Assembly: GCF_009184635.1 (NCBI RefSeq)
Contig: NZ_WELI01000002.1
Coordinates: forward strand, 558,001 to 622,000
Reading direction: 5' to 3'
Length of the DNA stretch: 64,000 nt
From: Rudanella paleaurantiibacter
GTDB lineage: Bacteria > Bacteroidota > Bacteroidia > Cytophagales > Spirosomataceae
Shown here: positions 1 to 8,928 of the stretch, in pieces
Layout: each line of letters starts with the position of its first letter
Position numbering within the stretch: position 1 is the stretch's first letter
Made by a program: the position numbers and the translations under genes
Notes under the pieces: model-generated
The model's database searches: none
What the model saw: the letters and a program-made list of their open reading frames with translations, nothing else
Told to the model about the DNA's origin: nothing

Positions 1-740
1 CTGTTTCGAGGCTGCATAACCACCTGATCCTGATCCATGTAAATCATGGTCATTACTTTCCGGGGCCGGTCGGAGGTGTTAGGCCCCGCCCGGTGGAACG
101 TCCAACCGGCATGATAGCTCACCTCGCCCAAGTCAAAGGGGGTGTCGTTCATCGGAAAATTTTGCCGTTGCAATTCGTCCGATAAAATCCGCTCGCTATC
201 GTCACTGATTTCAATATCCCGCCCAATTTCAACATGCTGACTCCCTTCGGCAAAAGCCAAGGGTCCCATCTGCATGGGCGTTTCCTGCAACGGAATCCAG
301 ACCGTAATGGTCTTGGGCGAAGCCAAAGGCCAGTAAAACTGGTCGGCATGCCAGGGCGTAATCCCACCCGACGGCTCTTTGTACAAAGCCTGATCGTGGT
401 AGAGCCGCACGCCGTTCACTTCCATCAGATCCGTAGCGATTTGGGCCAACCGGCGTGAAAACACAAACTCCTTTACCTCGTCGTCTTCGCGCCAGAGGTT
501 CATGATCTGCAAAAAAGCCCGCTCATACGTAGTACGCTCCTCCATGGGCTTAGTGAGCGTATTGAGCCGAACAACCTGCTCACTGATAATAGACCCATAA
601 TACTCCAGCACGGCCGGACTCAACACCTGCTTGAGCTTTACATACCCTTTGGCACGATACGTCTCGATGGCTTCGGCTGGTACCGGATAGGGGGTGTTCA
701 ACTCCTCCAAAAGTGTCTGCTTATCAGTTTGAACAATCAT
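1..740 (-). CDS. Phytanoyl-CoA dioxygenase (PhyH) family protein, C-terminus beyond window
   Basis: Non-heme Fe(II)/2-oxoglutarate dioxygenase of the PhyH family; the substrate cannot be read from the sequence. The frame is open from the ATG at 740 to the window edge, giving about 246 residues without a stop. The iron ligands are visible as WHAD (His131, Asp133) and a distal His216 in TFHRAGPN, followed by an Arg-rich stretch expected to bind 2-oxoglutarate. Nearly the whole double-stranded beta-helix is present, so only a short C-terminal tail should be missing. It is divergent from the AraC regulator starting at 945, with about 200 bp between them, so it is a natural candidate for that regulator's target. 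Family assignment is firm; role is open. Confidence 0.9.
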   Translation of the reverse strand, partial: MIVQTDKQTLLEELNTPYPVPAEAIETYRAKGYVKLKQVLSPAVLEYYGSIISEQVVRLNTLTKPMEERTTYERAFLQIMNLWREDDEVKEFVFSRRLAQIATDLMEVNGVRLYHDQALYKEPSGGITPWHADQFYWPLASPKTITVWIPLQETPMQMGPLAFAEGSQHVEIGRDIEISDDSERILSDELQRQNFPMNDTPFDLGEVSYHAGWTFHRAGPNTSDRPRKVMTMIYMDQDQVVMQPRN

Positions 741-944
741 ACGTGTTTATTAGCCCGTCAAATTATACATTCTTCATTGATACGACAAATTTATTTGAAC
801 AATTCTAAGAAAATATTCCACCTATTTGCGCATTTATGTACGATCTTGACAAGCCCAAAAAAATATCCCTCTTTTGTACGTCAAAATGCTACAATCCATA
901 CCAGTTGGCTTCTGTGTGGCCATTCTGGTTGTTCCAACCCTGCC

Positions 945-1844
945 ATGAAAGCACTTTTTGAAAAGGTTACGATTGGCGAGCAGAGCTCTCTGCTGGTAAA
1001 GCAGGTGCGCATGCCGCAGTTTGATGCACCCTGGCACTACCATCCGGAATACGAGCTGACCTGTATTATCCGAAGCAGCGGCAAACGGTTTGTGGGCGAC
1101 CATATCGGGGCTTTTGATGCCGACGATCTGGTGCTGGTGGGGCCTAATTTGCCGCATTTCTGGCGCAACGATGACATGCTTCCGGCCGAGGCTCCGGCCG
1201 AAGCCGTTGTTGTTCAGTTTCCGGCTACGTTTGAAGATACCATCCTGAAACTATTGCCCGAGGCCGAAGCAATCTGCCAGATGCTCAAACGGGCACAGTA
1301 CGGGCTGCGCTTTTCGGCGATAACGTCGGGGCGAGTCCGCCCACAGATGGAGCAGTTGCTTCACCGGCAGGGCATGGACCGGCTACTGGCTTTTCTGACG
1401 TTGCTCAACGAACTTAGCCGCGATACCGATTTTATGTTGCTGGCGAGCGATGGGTACCAACTCTCAGTCAGCGAGGCCGAAACCGAACGTATGAAACGGG
1501 TGCTCGACTATATGCTGAGTCATTTTAAGGGCGAAATCAGCATTGACCAGATTGCCTCGGTAGCAGGTATGGCACCTGCCGCCTTCTGCCGGTATTTCCG
1601 TCGGCGTACCAGCAAATCCTTTGTCGAATACCTCAACGAGCTCCGAATCAGCCACGCCCGCAAGCTACTGGCGCAGGCCGACCTGAGCGTGGGGCAGGTA
1701 GCCCTCGAATGCGGCTTCAACAATATTTCGCATTTCCACCGGCAGTTTCGGCTACATACCAATACCACCCCGCTCAAGTACCAGATTGCCGCCCGCAACC
1801 GGCTTCCCCGCCGTCAGCAGCCCGACAAGTGGCCAACATTGTGA
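945..1844 (+). CDS. AraC family transcriptional regulator
   Basis: Cytoplasmic DNA-binding regulator of 299 residues. The N-terminal half is a cupin-like sensor domain (FDAPWHYHPEYELT with HxH and E, then GDHIGAF and LVGPNLPHFWRN). The C-terminal ~100 residues carry the two helix-turn-helix motifs of AraC/XylS proteins (ISIDQIASVAGMAPAAFCRYF and VGQVALECGFNNISHFHRQF). An upstream in-frame start at 729 would add 72 residues of low-complexity sequence; the ATG at 945 begins exactly where family proteins start (MKALFEKV), so it is preferred. AraC proteins paired with PhyH or sugar-utilisation genes are common in Bacteroidota. Ligand unknown. Confidence 0.9.
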   Translation: MKALFEKVTIGEQSSLLVKQVRMPQFDAPWHYHPEYELTCIIRSSGKRFVGDHIGAFDADDLVLVGPNLPHFWRNDDMLPAEAPAEAVVVQFPATFEDTILKLLPEAEAICQMLKRAQYGLRFSAITSGRVRPQMEQLLHRQGMDRLLAFLTLLNELSRDTDFMLLASDGYQLSVSEAETERMKRVLDYMLSHFKGEISIDQIASVAGMAPAAFCRYFRRRTSKSFVEYLNELRISHARKLLAQADLSVGQVALECGFNNISHFHRQFRLHTNTTPLKYQIAARNRLPRRQQPDKWPTL

Positions 1845-1940
1845 GGTATTAGCCGGGTACCCAAACCAGACAGACCAAATTAACCATTAAATCTCCGGCC
1901 GATCTCGGATGCATCGTTCGCATACCTGCCCGAAAACCTT

Positions 1941-1948
1941 TATTTTTG
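1941..1948 (+). promoter_or_regulatory. Predicted -7 box of glyA
   Basis: TATTTTTG matches the Bacteroidota -7 consensus TAnnTTTG and lies about 63 bases before the glyA ATG. No clear TTTG -33 box is seen at the usual distance, so this is a prediction from one element only. Confidence 0.45.
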
Positions 1949-2011
1949 TGGGCGATAGCCAGTTAATCGAGCAGACGTTTGGCTGCTCCTGCATCTTTTT
2001 CGCGTCCAACT

Positions 2012-3322
2012 ATGATCACTGCAACGACCGCTAGCACCCGCGATGCGCAGGTATTTGACCTCATTGCCAAAGAACAGCACCGGCAAGAATCGGGTATTGA
2101 GCTGATTGCTTCCGAAAACTTCGTTTCGCCCGCCGTCATGGAAGCCGCCGGGAGCGTGCTTACCAACAAATACGCCGAGGGTTTGCCGGGCAAACGCTAC
2201 TACGGTGGCTGTGAGGTAGTTGACCAGATCGAGCAACTGGCCATCGACCGGGTAAAAGAACTCTTCGGCGCTACCTGGGCCAACGTTCAACCCCACTCAG
2301 GTGCCAACGCCAACACGGCCGTTTTTCTGGCCTGCCTGCAACCGGGCGACACCATCCTGGGTTTCGACCTCTCGCACGGTGGTCACCTCACGCACGGCTC
2401 GCCCGTTAATATTTCGGGTAAGTATTTCCGGCCGACGTTCTACGGCGTGGAGCGTGAAACCGGCGTTATCAACTACGATAAAGTAGAAGAAACCGCCATG
2501 CGCGAGCGCCCCAAACTGATGATCTGTGGGGCCTCGGCCTACAGCCGCGATTGGGATTACGCCCGGCTCCGGGCTATTGCCGATCAGATTGGCGCCCTCC
2601 TGCTGGCGGATATCTCGCACCCATCGGGCCTGATTGCCAAGAAACTCCTCAATGACCCGTTTGATCATTGCCACATTGTTACCACCACCACGCACAAAAC
2701 CCTCCGGGGGCCACGCGGTGGTCTGATCATGATGCGTAATGACTTCGAAAACCCGTTTGGCATCAAAACCCCCAAAGGCGAGCTGCGTCTGATGTCGTCG
2801 CTGCTCGATTCGGGTGTGTTCCCCGGTACGCAGGGCGGCCCGCTGGAGCACATCATTGCGGCCAAAGCCGTTGCGTTTGGCGAAGCGCTGAGCGACGAGT
2901 ATGCTGAATACACCCAACAGGTGAAGGCCAACGCACAGGCCATGGCGCGGGCATTTGTAGACCGGGGTTACTCGATTATTTCAGGCGGTACCGATAACCA
3001 CCTGATGCTCATCGACCTGCGCACGAAAGGAGGCAACGCCACCAACCTGACCGGGAAACTGGCCGAAAATACCCTGATTAAAGCCGATATCACGATCAAT
3101 AAAAACATGGTTCCGTTCGACGACAAGTCGCCGATGGTTACCTCAGGGATGCGCGTTGGTACGGCCGCCATGACCACTCGGGGCATGAAAGAATCGGATA
3201 TGGAGCAGATCGTCGTATATATCGACGAGGTGCTGATGAACCATGACAACGACAGCCGCCTTTCGTCCATTAAAGAGGAAATCAACGAATGGATGAAGGC
3301 CTTTCCGTTGTACCAAGGTTAA
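2012..3322 (+). CDS. glyA: Serine hydroxymethyltransferase
   Basis: Pyridoxal-phosphate enzyme that converts serine and tetrahydrofolate to glycine and methylene-tetrahydrofolate, the main source of one-carbon units. It has 436 residues, the usual bacterial length. Family signatures include [12 protein letters not shown] near the N-terminus, [33 protein letters not shown] and the cofactor lysine in [14 protein letters not shown] (Lys229). An in-frame TTG at 1979 would add 11 residues; the ATG at 2012 gives the expected N-terminus. A TAnnTTTG-type box at 1941 suggests its own promoter. A hairpin element separates it from tatC downstream. Confidence 0.97.
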   Translation: MITATTASTRDAQVFDLIAKEQHRQESGIELIASENFVSPAVMEAAGSVLTNKYAEGLPGKRYYGGCEVVDQIEQLAIDRVKELFGATWANVQPHSGANANTAVFLACLQPGDTILGFDLSHGGHLTHGSPVNISGKYFRPTFYGVERETGVINYDKVEETAMRERPKLMICGASAYSRDWDYARLRAIADQIGALLLADISHPSGLIAKKLLNDPFDHCHIVTTTTHKTLRGPRGGLIMMRNDFENPFGIKTPKGELRLMSSLLDSGVFPGTQGGPLEHIIAAKAVAFGEALSDEYAEYTQQVKANAQAMARAFVDRGYSIISGGTDNHLMLIDLRTKGGNATNLTGKLAENTLIKADITINKNMVPFDDKSPMVTSGMRVGTAAMTTRGMKESDMEQIVVYIDEVLMNHDNDSRLSSIKEEINEWMKAFPLYQG

Positions 3323-3327
3323 TTAGC

Positions 3328-3430
3328 GAATGAGTGATTGAGTGAATGAGCGGGTTGGCGCACCAGCGAATGGCCCCCGAAGCCACTAATTTTCATTCAC
3401 TCAATCACTCAATCACTCAATCACTCATTG
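3328..3430. repeat. Word-repeat hairpin P1 (GAGTGA type)
   Basis: Inverted repeat between glyA and tatC. Left arm TGAGTGATTGAGTGAATGA (3331-3349) pairs perfectly over 19 bp with 3393-3411. The right arm continues as further copies of an 8-bp word (AATCACTC), so it is longer than the left arm. The loop is about 43 bases. The right arm ends five bases before the tatC ATG. It may act as a terminator or processing site; no T-run follows. Confidence 0.8.
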
Positions 3431-3434
3431 TTAG

Positions 3435-4352
3435 ATGCCACTCGACCAAGATTTCAACGAGTACCCGTACGACGAACCAACCCAGGAACCTCAGGAGGAG
3501 CCCCATGATGATGGGACCGAAATGTCGTTTCTGGAGCATCTGGAAGAACTCCGCTGGCACATAATTCGCGCACTGGCGGCCATTCTGGTATTCGGCCTGG
3601 TTGCGTTTATTTTTATCAAAGACATTTACCGGGTCGTGATTTTAGGACCCAGCCGACCCAACTTCTGGACATACCAGCAGATGTGTAAGCTGGCCGATTT
3701 TACGGGCTATGCCGACCTGTGCGTCAAGAAGCTGGATTTTAAATTGCAGGCCCTCGGCATGGCCGATCAGTTTACCATGAGCATCACCTCAGCGGTAATC
3801 ATCGGGTTGTGCTTTGCCTTTCCGTACGCGTTCTGGGAGTTGTGGCGGTTTATTAAACCGGGCCTACGCTCCAGCGAACGGCGAGCCGCCCGGGGCGCTA
3901 CGTTTTACGTGTCGATGCTGTTTTTGATGGGCCTTTTCTTCGGGTACTACATTGTATCGCCCCTGGCTATCAACTTTCTGGCCAATTACCAGCTCGACGA
4001 ATCCATTCAGAACCAGTACGATATTACTTCGTACATCGGTACCCTGATTACGCTTTGCGTAGGTTGCGCCATTATGTTTCAAATGCCGGTGGTGGCCTTC
4101 GTACTCTCGAAAGTAGGCGTACTTACCCCATCGTTCATGCGGGCGTACCGGAAACACGCGTTCATCGTGATCCTGATTATTTCGGGTCTGATTACCCCTT
4201 CACCGGATATTTACAGTCAGGTGCTGGTTTCGTTGCCCTTAGCTATTTTGTATGAGGTAAGCATCTGGGTATCGGGTTCTATTGAGCGGGCTCGCTTGAA
4301 AGAGCTTGCCGAGAATACAAAGAACGACGTGCAGGATTCTGACTTTTCGTAG
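3435..4352 (+). CDS. tatC: Sec-independent protein translocase subunit TatC
   Basis: Inner-membrane core of the twin-arginine translocase, which exports folded proteins and binds the RR signal peptide. It has 305 residues. An acidic N-terminal extension of about 30 residues precedes the family signature MSFLEHLEELRWHIIRALAAI. Hydrophobic segments consistent with six membrane helices follow, including the conserved FAFPYAFWELWRFIKPGL segment and the late LIISGLITPSPDIYSQ segment. No tatA/tatB lies next to it. The extra periplasmic insert around residues 65-105 (LGPSRPNFWTYQQ and onward) is typical of Bacteroidota TatC. Confidence 0.96.
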   Translation: MPLDQDFNEYPYDEPTQEPQEEPHDDGTEMSFLEHLEELRWHIIRALAAILVFGLVAFIFIKDIYRVVILGPSRPNFWTYQQMCKLADFTGYADLCVKKLDFKLQALGMADQFTMSITSAVIIGLCFAFPYAFWELWRFIKPGLRSSERRAARGATFYVSMLFLMGLFFGYYIVSPLAINFLANYQLDESIQNQYDITSYIGTLITLCVGCAIMFQMPVVAFVLSKVGVLTPSFMRAYRKHAFIVILIISGLITPSPDIYSQVLVSLPLAILYEVSIWVSGSIERARLKELAENTKNDVQDSDFS

Positions 4353-4353
4353 T

Positions 4354-4575
4354 ATGTCAACATTCAATTTTCGCCAATACCATTACCGTTCCATCAACGC
4401 GGCTACCGACGAAGAACGGGCCGCTATTAATCAGGAACTGAAAGATTTGTACGCGTCACTGCCCGACGATCAGAAGGATGTTTTCAACACCGAGCTACAA
4501 AGCTTTCTGGCCAAGGAGATGGGGCGCCTGAAATCGAGTTACGAATCCATCAAAGGAACCGATACCGACAACTAG
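4354..4575 (+). CDS. Small conserved hypothetical protein downstream of tatC
   Basis: 73-residue soluble, mostly helical, charged protein (starts MSTFNFRQYHYRSIN; contains EERAAINQELKDLYASLPDDQKDVFN-type helix sequence). The start is one base past the tatC stop codon, so the two are almost certainly co-translated. An upstream in-frame ATG at 4306 lies inside tatC and is disfavoured. No domain recognised; no membrane segment or signal peptide, so a direct role in translocation is not supported beyond linkage. Confidence 0.75.
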   Translation: MSTFNFRQYHYRSINAATDEERAAINQELKDLYASLPDDQKDVFNTELQSFLAKEMGRLKSSYESIKGTDTDN

Positions 4576-4600
4576 CCGGTTGGGGTTCGTCTTGTACGCC

Positions 4601-4643
4601 AACAAAAAACTCGAACGAGGTCTCGTTCGAGTTTTTTGTTTTT
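4601..4643. terminator. Bidirectional Rho-independent terminator
   Basis: Perfect stem AAACTCGAACGAG / CTCGTTCGAGTTT flanked by A-rich and T-rich tracts (AAAAAA before, TTTTTTGTTTTT after). It sits between the convergent tatC unit and the long minus-strand cluster whose last gene is the M20 peptidase, and should stop both. Confidence 0.9.
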
Positions 4644-4664
4644 AATCACAGCAGAGTGCCTACC

Positions 4665-6140
4665 CTACTCATTACCCTCTTGCGTATTCTGGATGAGCGT
4701 TACGTAAAACCTGACCATATCGGCATAGTCTTTAACCGAAACCCGTTCGTTGGTACCGTGGGGTAGTTTCAGGGTCTCATCGGTCATCCGAATGGGCATA
4801 AACCGATACACATTAGGGCAAATACGCCGGTAAAAACGAGCATCGGTAGCGCCCAGCATCAGGTACGGAGCCACTACGGCTTCGGGAAACACCGCCCGGA
4901 TGCTCCGGTGCAGCTGCCCAAACGCGGGGGCATCGGGGGCCGACAAGGGCGACGGGTTGTTAGGTTTTCCCAGCACCGTTACCGACACCCGCTCGTCGTC
5001 GATTACTTGTTTGACCCGCTCTGTAACAGTCTGCGCCGTTTCGCCGGGTAAAATCCGAAAATTGACGGTTACGGTAGCGTCAATCGGCAATACATTATCT
5101 TTTTGCCCGGCTCGCATAATGGTAGCCGCCGTTGTGGTGCGTTGGGTAGCATCGCCCGCGGTGGAGCCGCTCAAAATCTGTTTCACCACGGGCGCAAACA
5201 ACCACACATTAGCAAACACCAGCCGGTTACCAAAACCCATTTCGGGGCCTACGTAACCAAAGAGTTGCTCAATACCAGCGTCGAGCCGGGCCGGAAACGG
5301 GTTTTGCTCCAGCTTAGCCACCGCAGCCGCTACAACCCCAATACTGGTTTGGCGGGGCGGCATCGACGAGTGCCCTCCCTCGCCCGTGGCGGTTAGCTCC
5401 AGACTGACGTAGCCTTTCTCGCCAATGCCCACCAAAGCCACGGGTTTTTCGAAGCCCGGAATCCCGTCCATTTTTACAGTGCCGCCTTCGTCAATGACCA
5501 TAGCGGGCCGCACGCCCTGTTTTTCCAGCAAAGCCGCTATTGACTGGGCTCCGCGTTGCCCCAGCGTTTCTTCATCCTGCCCAAAGGCGAGCATCACGGT
5601 TCGGTCGGGTTGGTAGTTGATACCCAGCAGGTATTCCACCGCTTCGAGCAGGCCCATCACCGTTGTTTTATCATCAACCGTGCCGCGCCCGTACACGTAA
5701 CCGCCCTCAATCTGCCCCGCAAAAGGCGGGCGTTTCCAGAGCCGTTCGGTACCCTGAATCACCGGCACCACATCGTAATGACCCAGTAGCAACACCGGAG
5801 GCAAGGCCGGGTTCTTGCCCGTCCAGGTGTAGAGCAACCCGTATTGATTGACCGTCTGGAGCGTGAGTCGGCTGTGGAGCCGGGGAAACTGCCGCCGAAT
5901 AAGGGCAATAAACTTGTCGAACTGCGTGGTGTCGGTGAGCGAATAGTCGGTGTATGATACCGTGCGGTACCGGATAGCCTCGGCCAGCCGCGCAGCCGCC
6001 GAATCGGGCGAGAAACGGGTTAGCGCGGGGGCGGGGGGCACGTCGGTCAGTTGTTTCGACCCAAACCGGAACGTATTGACCAGCAACAGGGCCACCAGCA
6101 CCAACAAGGCACCCGCCAGAATAGCGACTATTTTTTTCAT
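4665..6140 (-). CDS. M20 family metallopeptidase (PM20D1/carboxypeptidase-like)
   Basis: Zinc-dependent M20 peptidase or amidohydrolase of 491 residues. An N-terminal membrane anchor (VAILAGALLVLVALLLVN) places it in the periplasm or on the inner membrane. Metal ligands are visible: His121/Asp123 in LLLGHYDVVPV, Asp156 in YGRGTVDDK, the general-base pair in GQDEETLGQRG, and a late His in KLPHGTNERV. The insert GEKGYVSLELTATGEGGHSSMPP is the dimerisation domain. The closest known architecture is N-acyl-amino-acid hydrolase PM20D1/Cps1. It overlaps the upstream GNAT gene by 4 bp, and it is the last gene before the terminator at 4601. Confidence 0.92.
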   Translation of the reverse strand: MKKIVAILAGALLVLVALLLVNTFRFGSKQLTDVPPAPALTRFSPDSAAARLAEAIRYRTVSYTDYSLTDTTQFDKFIALIRRQFPRLHSRLTLQTVNQYGLLYTWTGKNPALPPVLLLGHYDVVPVIQGTERLWKRPPFAGQIEGGYVYGRGTVDDKTTVMGLLEAVEYLLGINYQPDRTVMLAFGQDEETLGQRGAQSIAALLEKQGVRPAMVIDEGGTVKMDGIPGFEKPVALVGIGEKGYVSLELTATGEGGHSSMPPRQTSIGVVAAAVAKLEQNPFPARLDAGIEQLFGYVGPEMGFGNRLVFANVWLFAPVVKQILSGSTAGDATQRTTTAATIMRAGQKDNVLPIDATVTVNFRILPGETAQTVTERVKQVIDDERVSVTVLGKPNNPSPLSAPDAPAFGQLHRSIRAVFPEAVVAPYLMLGATDARFYRRICPNVYRFMPIRMTDETLKLPHGTNERVSVKDYADMVRFYVTLIQNTQEGNE

Positions 6141-6682
6141 GCATTCAGGGGTTTCAGCATCACGTAATCCTGCATCAGAAACCCGTTGCCAATGTCAATG
6201 TCCTCGGTTTTAGCGATGCCAAAGCCCAGACGTTCGTAAAATTGCACAGCCCGGTTCTGCCGATTCACGTTCAACACGAGGGCCGTATTACCCGCGGCCT
6301 GTGCCCGGCGGCCAACCTCCTCAATCAGCAACCGGCCAAGGCCCTGCCCCTGTGTTTGGGGCAGTAAATAGAGCTTATGAATCTTGGTGACTTTGGGCGA
6401 GAGGGCTGGCGTGGCCGTCTCCCCGAACGCATCGGCATGGCCGTAATCCAGCTCGTACGAAACGTAGCCCACCGGCTCGTCCGTGTCGGTTTCGGCGATT
6501 AGAAACACGTGGCCTTTCTGATTAACCTGCTCGGTTAGCGATGCCTGACTGTACATCCAGCCAAGCATGTATTCTATTTGATCGGCCGACAGAATCTCAC
6601 CGAATGTGACGGGCCAGGTTTGGCGGGCAATATGTTCGATGGTCGGAAAATCGGAAGGTGTTGCAGCACGAATATGCGTCAT
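6137..6682 (-). CDS. GNAT family N-acetyltransferase
   Basis: 181-residue cytoplasmic acetyltransferase of the GNAT fold. The acetyl-CoA loop is visible as LYLLPQTQGQGLGRLLIEEV (Q/RxxGxG/A), followed by ALVLNVNRQNRAVQFYERLGF, the usual C-terminal beta strand and helix. Acceptor unknown. It sits between the DUF58 gene (30 bp upstream) and the M20 peptidase, whose ATG overlaps its stop by 4 bp, so it is translated from the same message. Confidence 0.92.
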   Translation of the reverse strand: MTHIRAATPSDFPTIEHIARQTWPVTFGEILSADQIEYMLGWMYSQASLTEQVNQKGHVFLIAETDTDEPVGYVSYELDYGHADAFGETATPALSPKVTKIHKLYLLPQTQGQGLGRLLIEEVGRRAQAAGNTALVLNVNRQNRAVQFYERLGFGIAKTEDIDIGNGFLMQDYVMLKPLNA

Positions 6683-6712
6683 TCTTCAAAAAGTTAGGAA
6701 ACAACAAGGGGG

Positions 6713-8065
6713 TCAAATCATCCCCCGGGCTTTTAGTTCGAGGTACTTATTAACGGTGTTGGCGGTCAGGTTCTGCGGAGCCGTCAGGATGGTTTGAATG
6801 CCGTATTGCTGCAATTGCCGCACAATCTGCCGCTTTTCAAAGCTAAACTTCTCGCCAATGGTTTTCATGTACACCTCCTCGGTGGTCAGGGCGGGTTTGT
6901 CGAGCAGGCTCCGTAGTTCAGTATTCTCAAAAAAGACAACCAGCAGCAGGTGATCTTTGGCCATCCGGCGCAGATACGGCAACTGCCGGTTGAGGGCATT
7001 GGCGGTGTCGAAGTTAGTAAACAGCAGCAACAGGCTCCGTTGCCGAATGGTATGGCGCACCTTGAGGGTCAGCGATTCGTAATCGGTTTCCAGAAAGCCC
7101 GTTCGTTGCCGGTAGAGCAGTTCCAGAATTTTCTGAAGCTGCCCCGGCTTGCGTTCGGCGGGCAATACCTGATTCACCTCGTTGGCGAAGGTCAGAATAC
7201 CGGCTCGGTCCTGTTTGAGCAGGGCAATGTTGCTCAACACCAAAGCCGCGTTGATGGCGTAGTCGAGCAGGGTGAGGCCCTCAAACGGAGCACGCATCAC
7301 GCGGCCCTTGTCAATGAGGCAATACACCGGCTGTGAGCGTTCGTCCTGATAGGCATTCACCATCAGTTCGATACCGGCCGGGTTGGTTCGGCGGGCCGTA
7401 GCCCGGTGATTAACCGTTCGAATATCGTCGCCGGGTGTGTAGGGCCGCACCTGCTCAAACTCCATGCTGTGCCCAATTCGGCGGATTCGTTTGATGCCTA
7501 CTTCGTTCAGGCGGTTGGTAGCGGCCAATAACTCGTACTGGCGCATCTGTAAAAACGATGGGTACACGGGCACCATCCGGTCGGCATCGAACCGAAACCG
7601 ACGTTTGAGCAGTTGCAGGGGCGTCATTACAAACACGTTGAGCGCCCCAAACCGATACTCGCCCCGGCGGGTAGGCCGCAACTGATACCGAATCAATTGC
7701 GACTCTCGGGGACTCAGCGTAGCCCGAAACAAGACATCGCGCCGTTGGAACTGCACGGGTATTTCGTCGATTACCTCAACCGGTGTCCTGAACGGGTAGC
7801 GGCTTTCCAGAAAAATCGTCACCGGGTTCTCGTCGCCATTACTGAATCGGTCGGGGGCTTCGCGCCGGGCAAACAAAGCCTTTGCCGGGGTCGGCCGAAA
7901 CAGCAGCAAAGCCTCAACAATCACCAACAACCCAAACACCACCAGGGCCACCTGCACTAACGGAAGCAACACGGGAAACGCATACGCCAACACAAACGCC
8001 ACGGCAAACCCCAGCCAGGTAAGCCAGAACCGAATAGAGACGTACAAGGCACGGATAAAGGTCAT
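6713..8065 (-). CDS. DUF58 domain protein (von Willebrand-like, MoxR partner)
   Basis: 450-residue protein with two N-terminal membrane helices (residues ~10-28 and ~33-55) and a large cytoplasmic part. The DUF58 core is visible as GTNPAG-type sequence after MEFEQVRPYTPGDDIRTVNHRATARR, then a VWA-like domain (PVYCLIDKGRVMRAPFEGLTLLDYAINAALVLSN). DUF58 proteins are typical partners of MoxR AAA ATPases and may act with them as chaperones or metal inserters. The MoxR gene lies three genes upstream in the same unit, with two secreted-protein genes in between. Confidence 0.92.
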   Translation of the reverse strand: MTFIRALYVSIRFWLTWLGFAVAFVLAYAFPVLLPLVQVALVVFGLLVIVEALLLFRPTPAKALFARREAPDRFSNGDENPVTIFLESRYPFRTPVEVIDEIPVQFQRRDVLFRATLSPRESQLIRYQLRPTRRGEYRFGALNVFVMTPLQLLKRRFRFDADRMVPVYPSFLQMRQYELLAATNRLNEVGIKRIRRIGHSMEFEQVRPYTPGDDIRTVNHRATARRTNPAGIELMVNAYQDERSQPVYCLIDKGRVMRAPFEGLTLLDYAINAALVLSNIALLKQDRAGILTFANEVNQVLPAERKPGQLQKILELLYRQRTGFLETDYESLTLKVRHTIRQRSLLLLFTNFDTANALNRQLPYLRRMAKDHLLLVVFFENTELRSLLDKPALTTEEVYMKTIGEKFSFEKRQIVRQLQQYGIQTILTAPQNLTANTVNKYLELKARGMI

Positions 8066-8097
8066 AGAGCGGGCGGTAGCAGGTTTCGGGGCAGTAA

Positions 8098-8928
8098 TCA
8101 GTTATTTAATTCGGCTTCAATATCTTCTTCCGTGACGGGGTTATTGGTGTCTTCGGGCTGGGTGATCCCTTTGACGCGGTTAGCCTGCCAGAAAAACTGC
8201 GCATCCTGTAAGGCCCGTCGGGCATCGGTCGGGCGACCCATCTGCCGGTACGCCCGAGCCTGATAAAAAAGCACCAATGGGCTTTCGGAGGTGGCGTTTT
8301 TGGCCGCCTGCTCCAAATCAGTCAACGCCTTATCGGGTTGTTGCAGAGCCAAATACGCAATGGCCCGGCTCACATACTGTTTGTAATTGACCCACTCGGC
8401 CCCGTGCTTTTTGGCGAGCGAGTCAATACCAATGCTGAACTCCCGGACCGCTTCGGCATGGTGCCCCAGGTTACGCTGGGCAAGACCTTTATGATAACTT
8501 ACCGGATAAATACCGTCGGTATCGTCGAAGTCGGGCGTGAGCGCATCAAACGCATTGAGGTACCGGAGGGCCCGGTCGTAATCGTGGAGGGTGTAAAGGT
8601 ACACACTGCCTGCGTTGCGGTACTGTTTCGGGTCGATTTGGGTACTTTTTTCGAGCAGTGCTACCCCGGTTTCGTAGTCGCCCTGGGCCACATACGCCAT
8701 GGCTTTCCGGCTCAGGGTTTCGCCGGTAACGGCAGTTGTTGTATCGAGTCGGGCGAGCATTTTTTTAGGGCCAAATCCCCAATAAACGGCCTGCGTATTT
8801 CGGTTGAGGGTCAAAAGCAAGGCCAGTTCCACCGTCGAGTCACCCGGCCGAATCAGACCGGGTCGGCCACGCTGCGCGTATGCCAGTCCGGGCAAACACC
8901 CCAGCAAGACGAGTAGTATGGTTTTCAT
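8098..8928 (-). CDS. Secreted TPR-repeat protein
   Basis: 276 residues with a signal peptide (MKTILLVLLGCLPGLAYAQ) and at least four tetratricopeptide-like repeats: YVAQGDYETGVALLEKS, LHDYDRALRYLNAF, GHHAEAVREFSIGID and QPDKALTDLEQAAKN. It is probably a periplasmic scaffold for protein-protein contacts. Its ATG overlaps the stop of the upstream gene by 1 bp (ATGA), which indicates translational coupling. TPR genes are often found between moxR and DUF58/VWA genes in Bacteroidota (BatA-E type operons), although this protein lacks the VWA domain of BatB. Confidence 0.88.
   Translation of the reverse strand: MKTILLVLLGCLPGLAYAQRGRPGLIRPGDSTVELALLLTLNRNTQAVYWGFGPKKMLARLDTTTAVTGETLSRKAMAYVAQGDYETGVALLEKSTQIDPKQYRNAGSVYLYTLHDYDRALRYLNAFDALTPDFDDTDGIYPVSYHKGLAQRNLGHHAEAVREFSIGIDSLAKKHGAEWVNYKQYVSRAIAYLALQQPDKALTDLEQAAKNATSESPLVLFYQARAYRQMGRPTDARRALQDAQFFWQANRVKGITQPEDTNNPVTEEDIEAELNN

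Noticed and set aside
729-944. Upstream extension of the AraC gene from 729
   Set aside because: Adds 72 residues of low complexity and overlaps the PhyH start and promoter region; family proteins begin at 945.
2297-2917. Long open frames opposite glyA and many other genes, several of 150-300 codons (for example 15277-16326 and 21103-22062)
   Set aside because: They are antisense shadows of clearly identified enzymes, caused by high GC at third positions; their translations have no family features.
3391-3430. Tandem AATCACTC repeats as a microsatellite controlling phase variation of tatC
   Set aside because: The repeats are outside the coding frame and form one arm of a hairpin; nothing supports phase variation.
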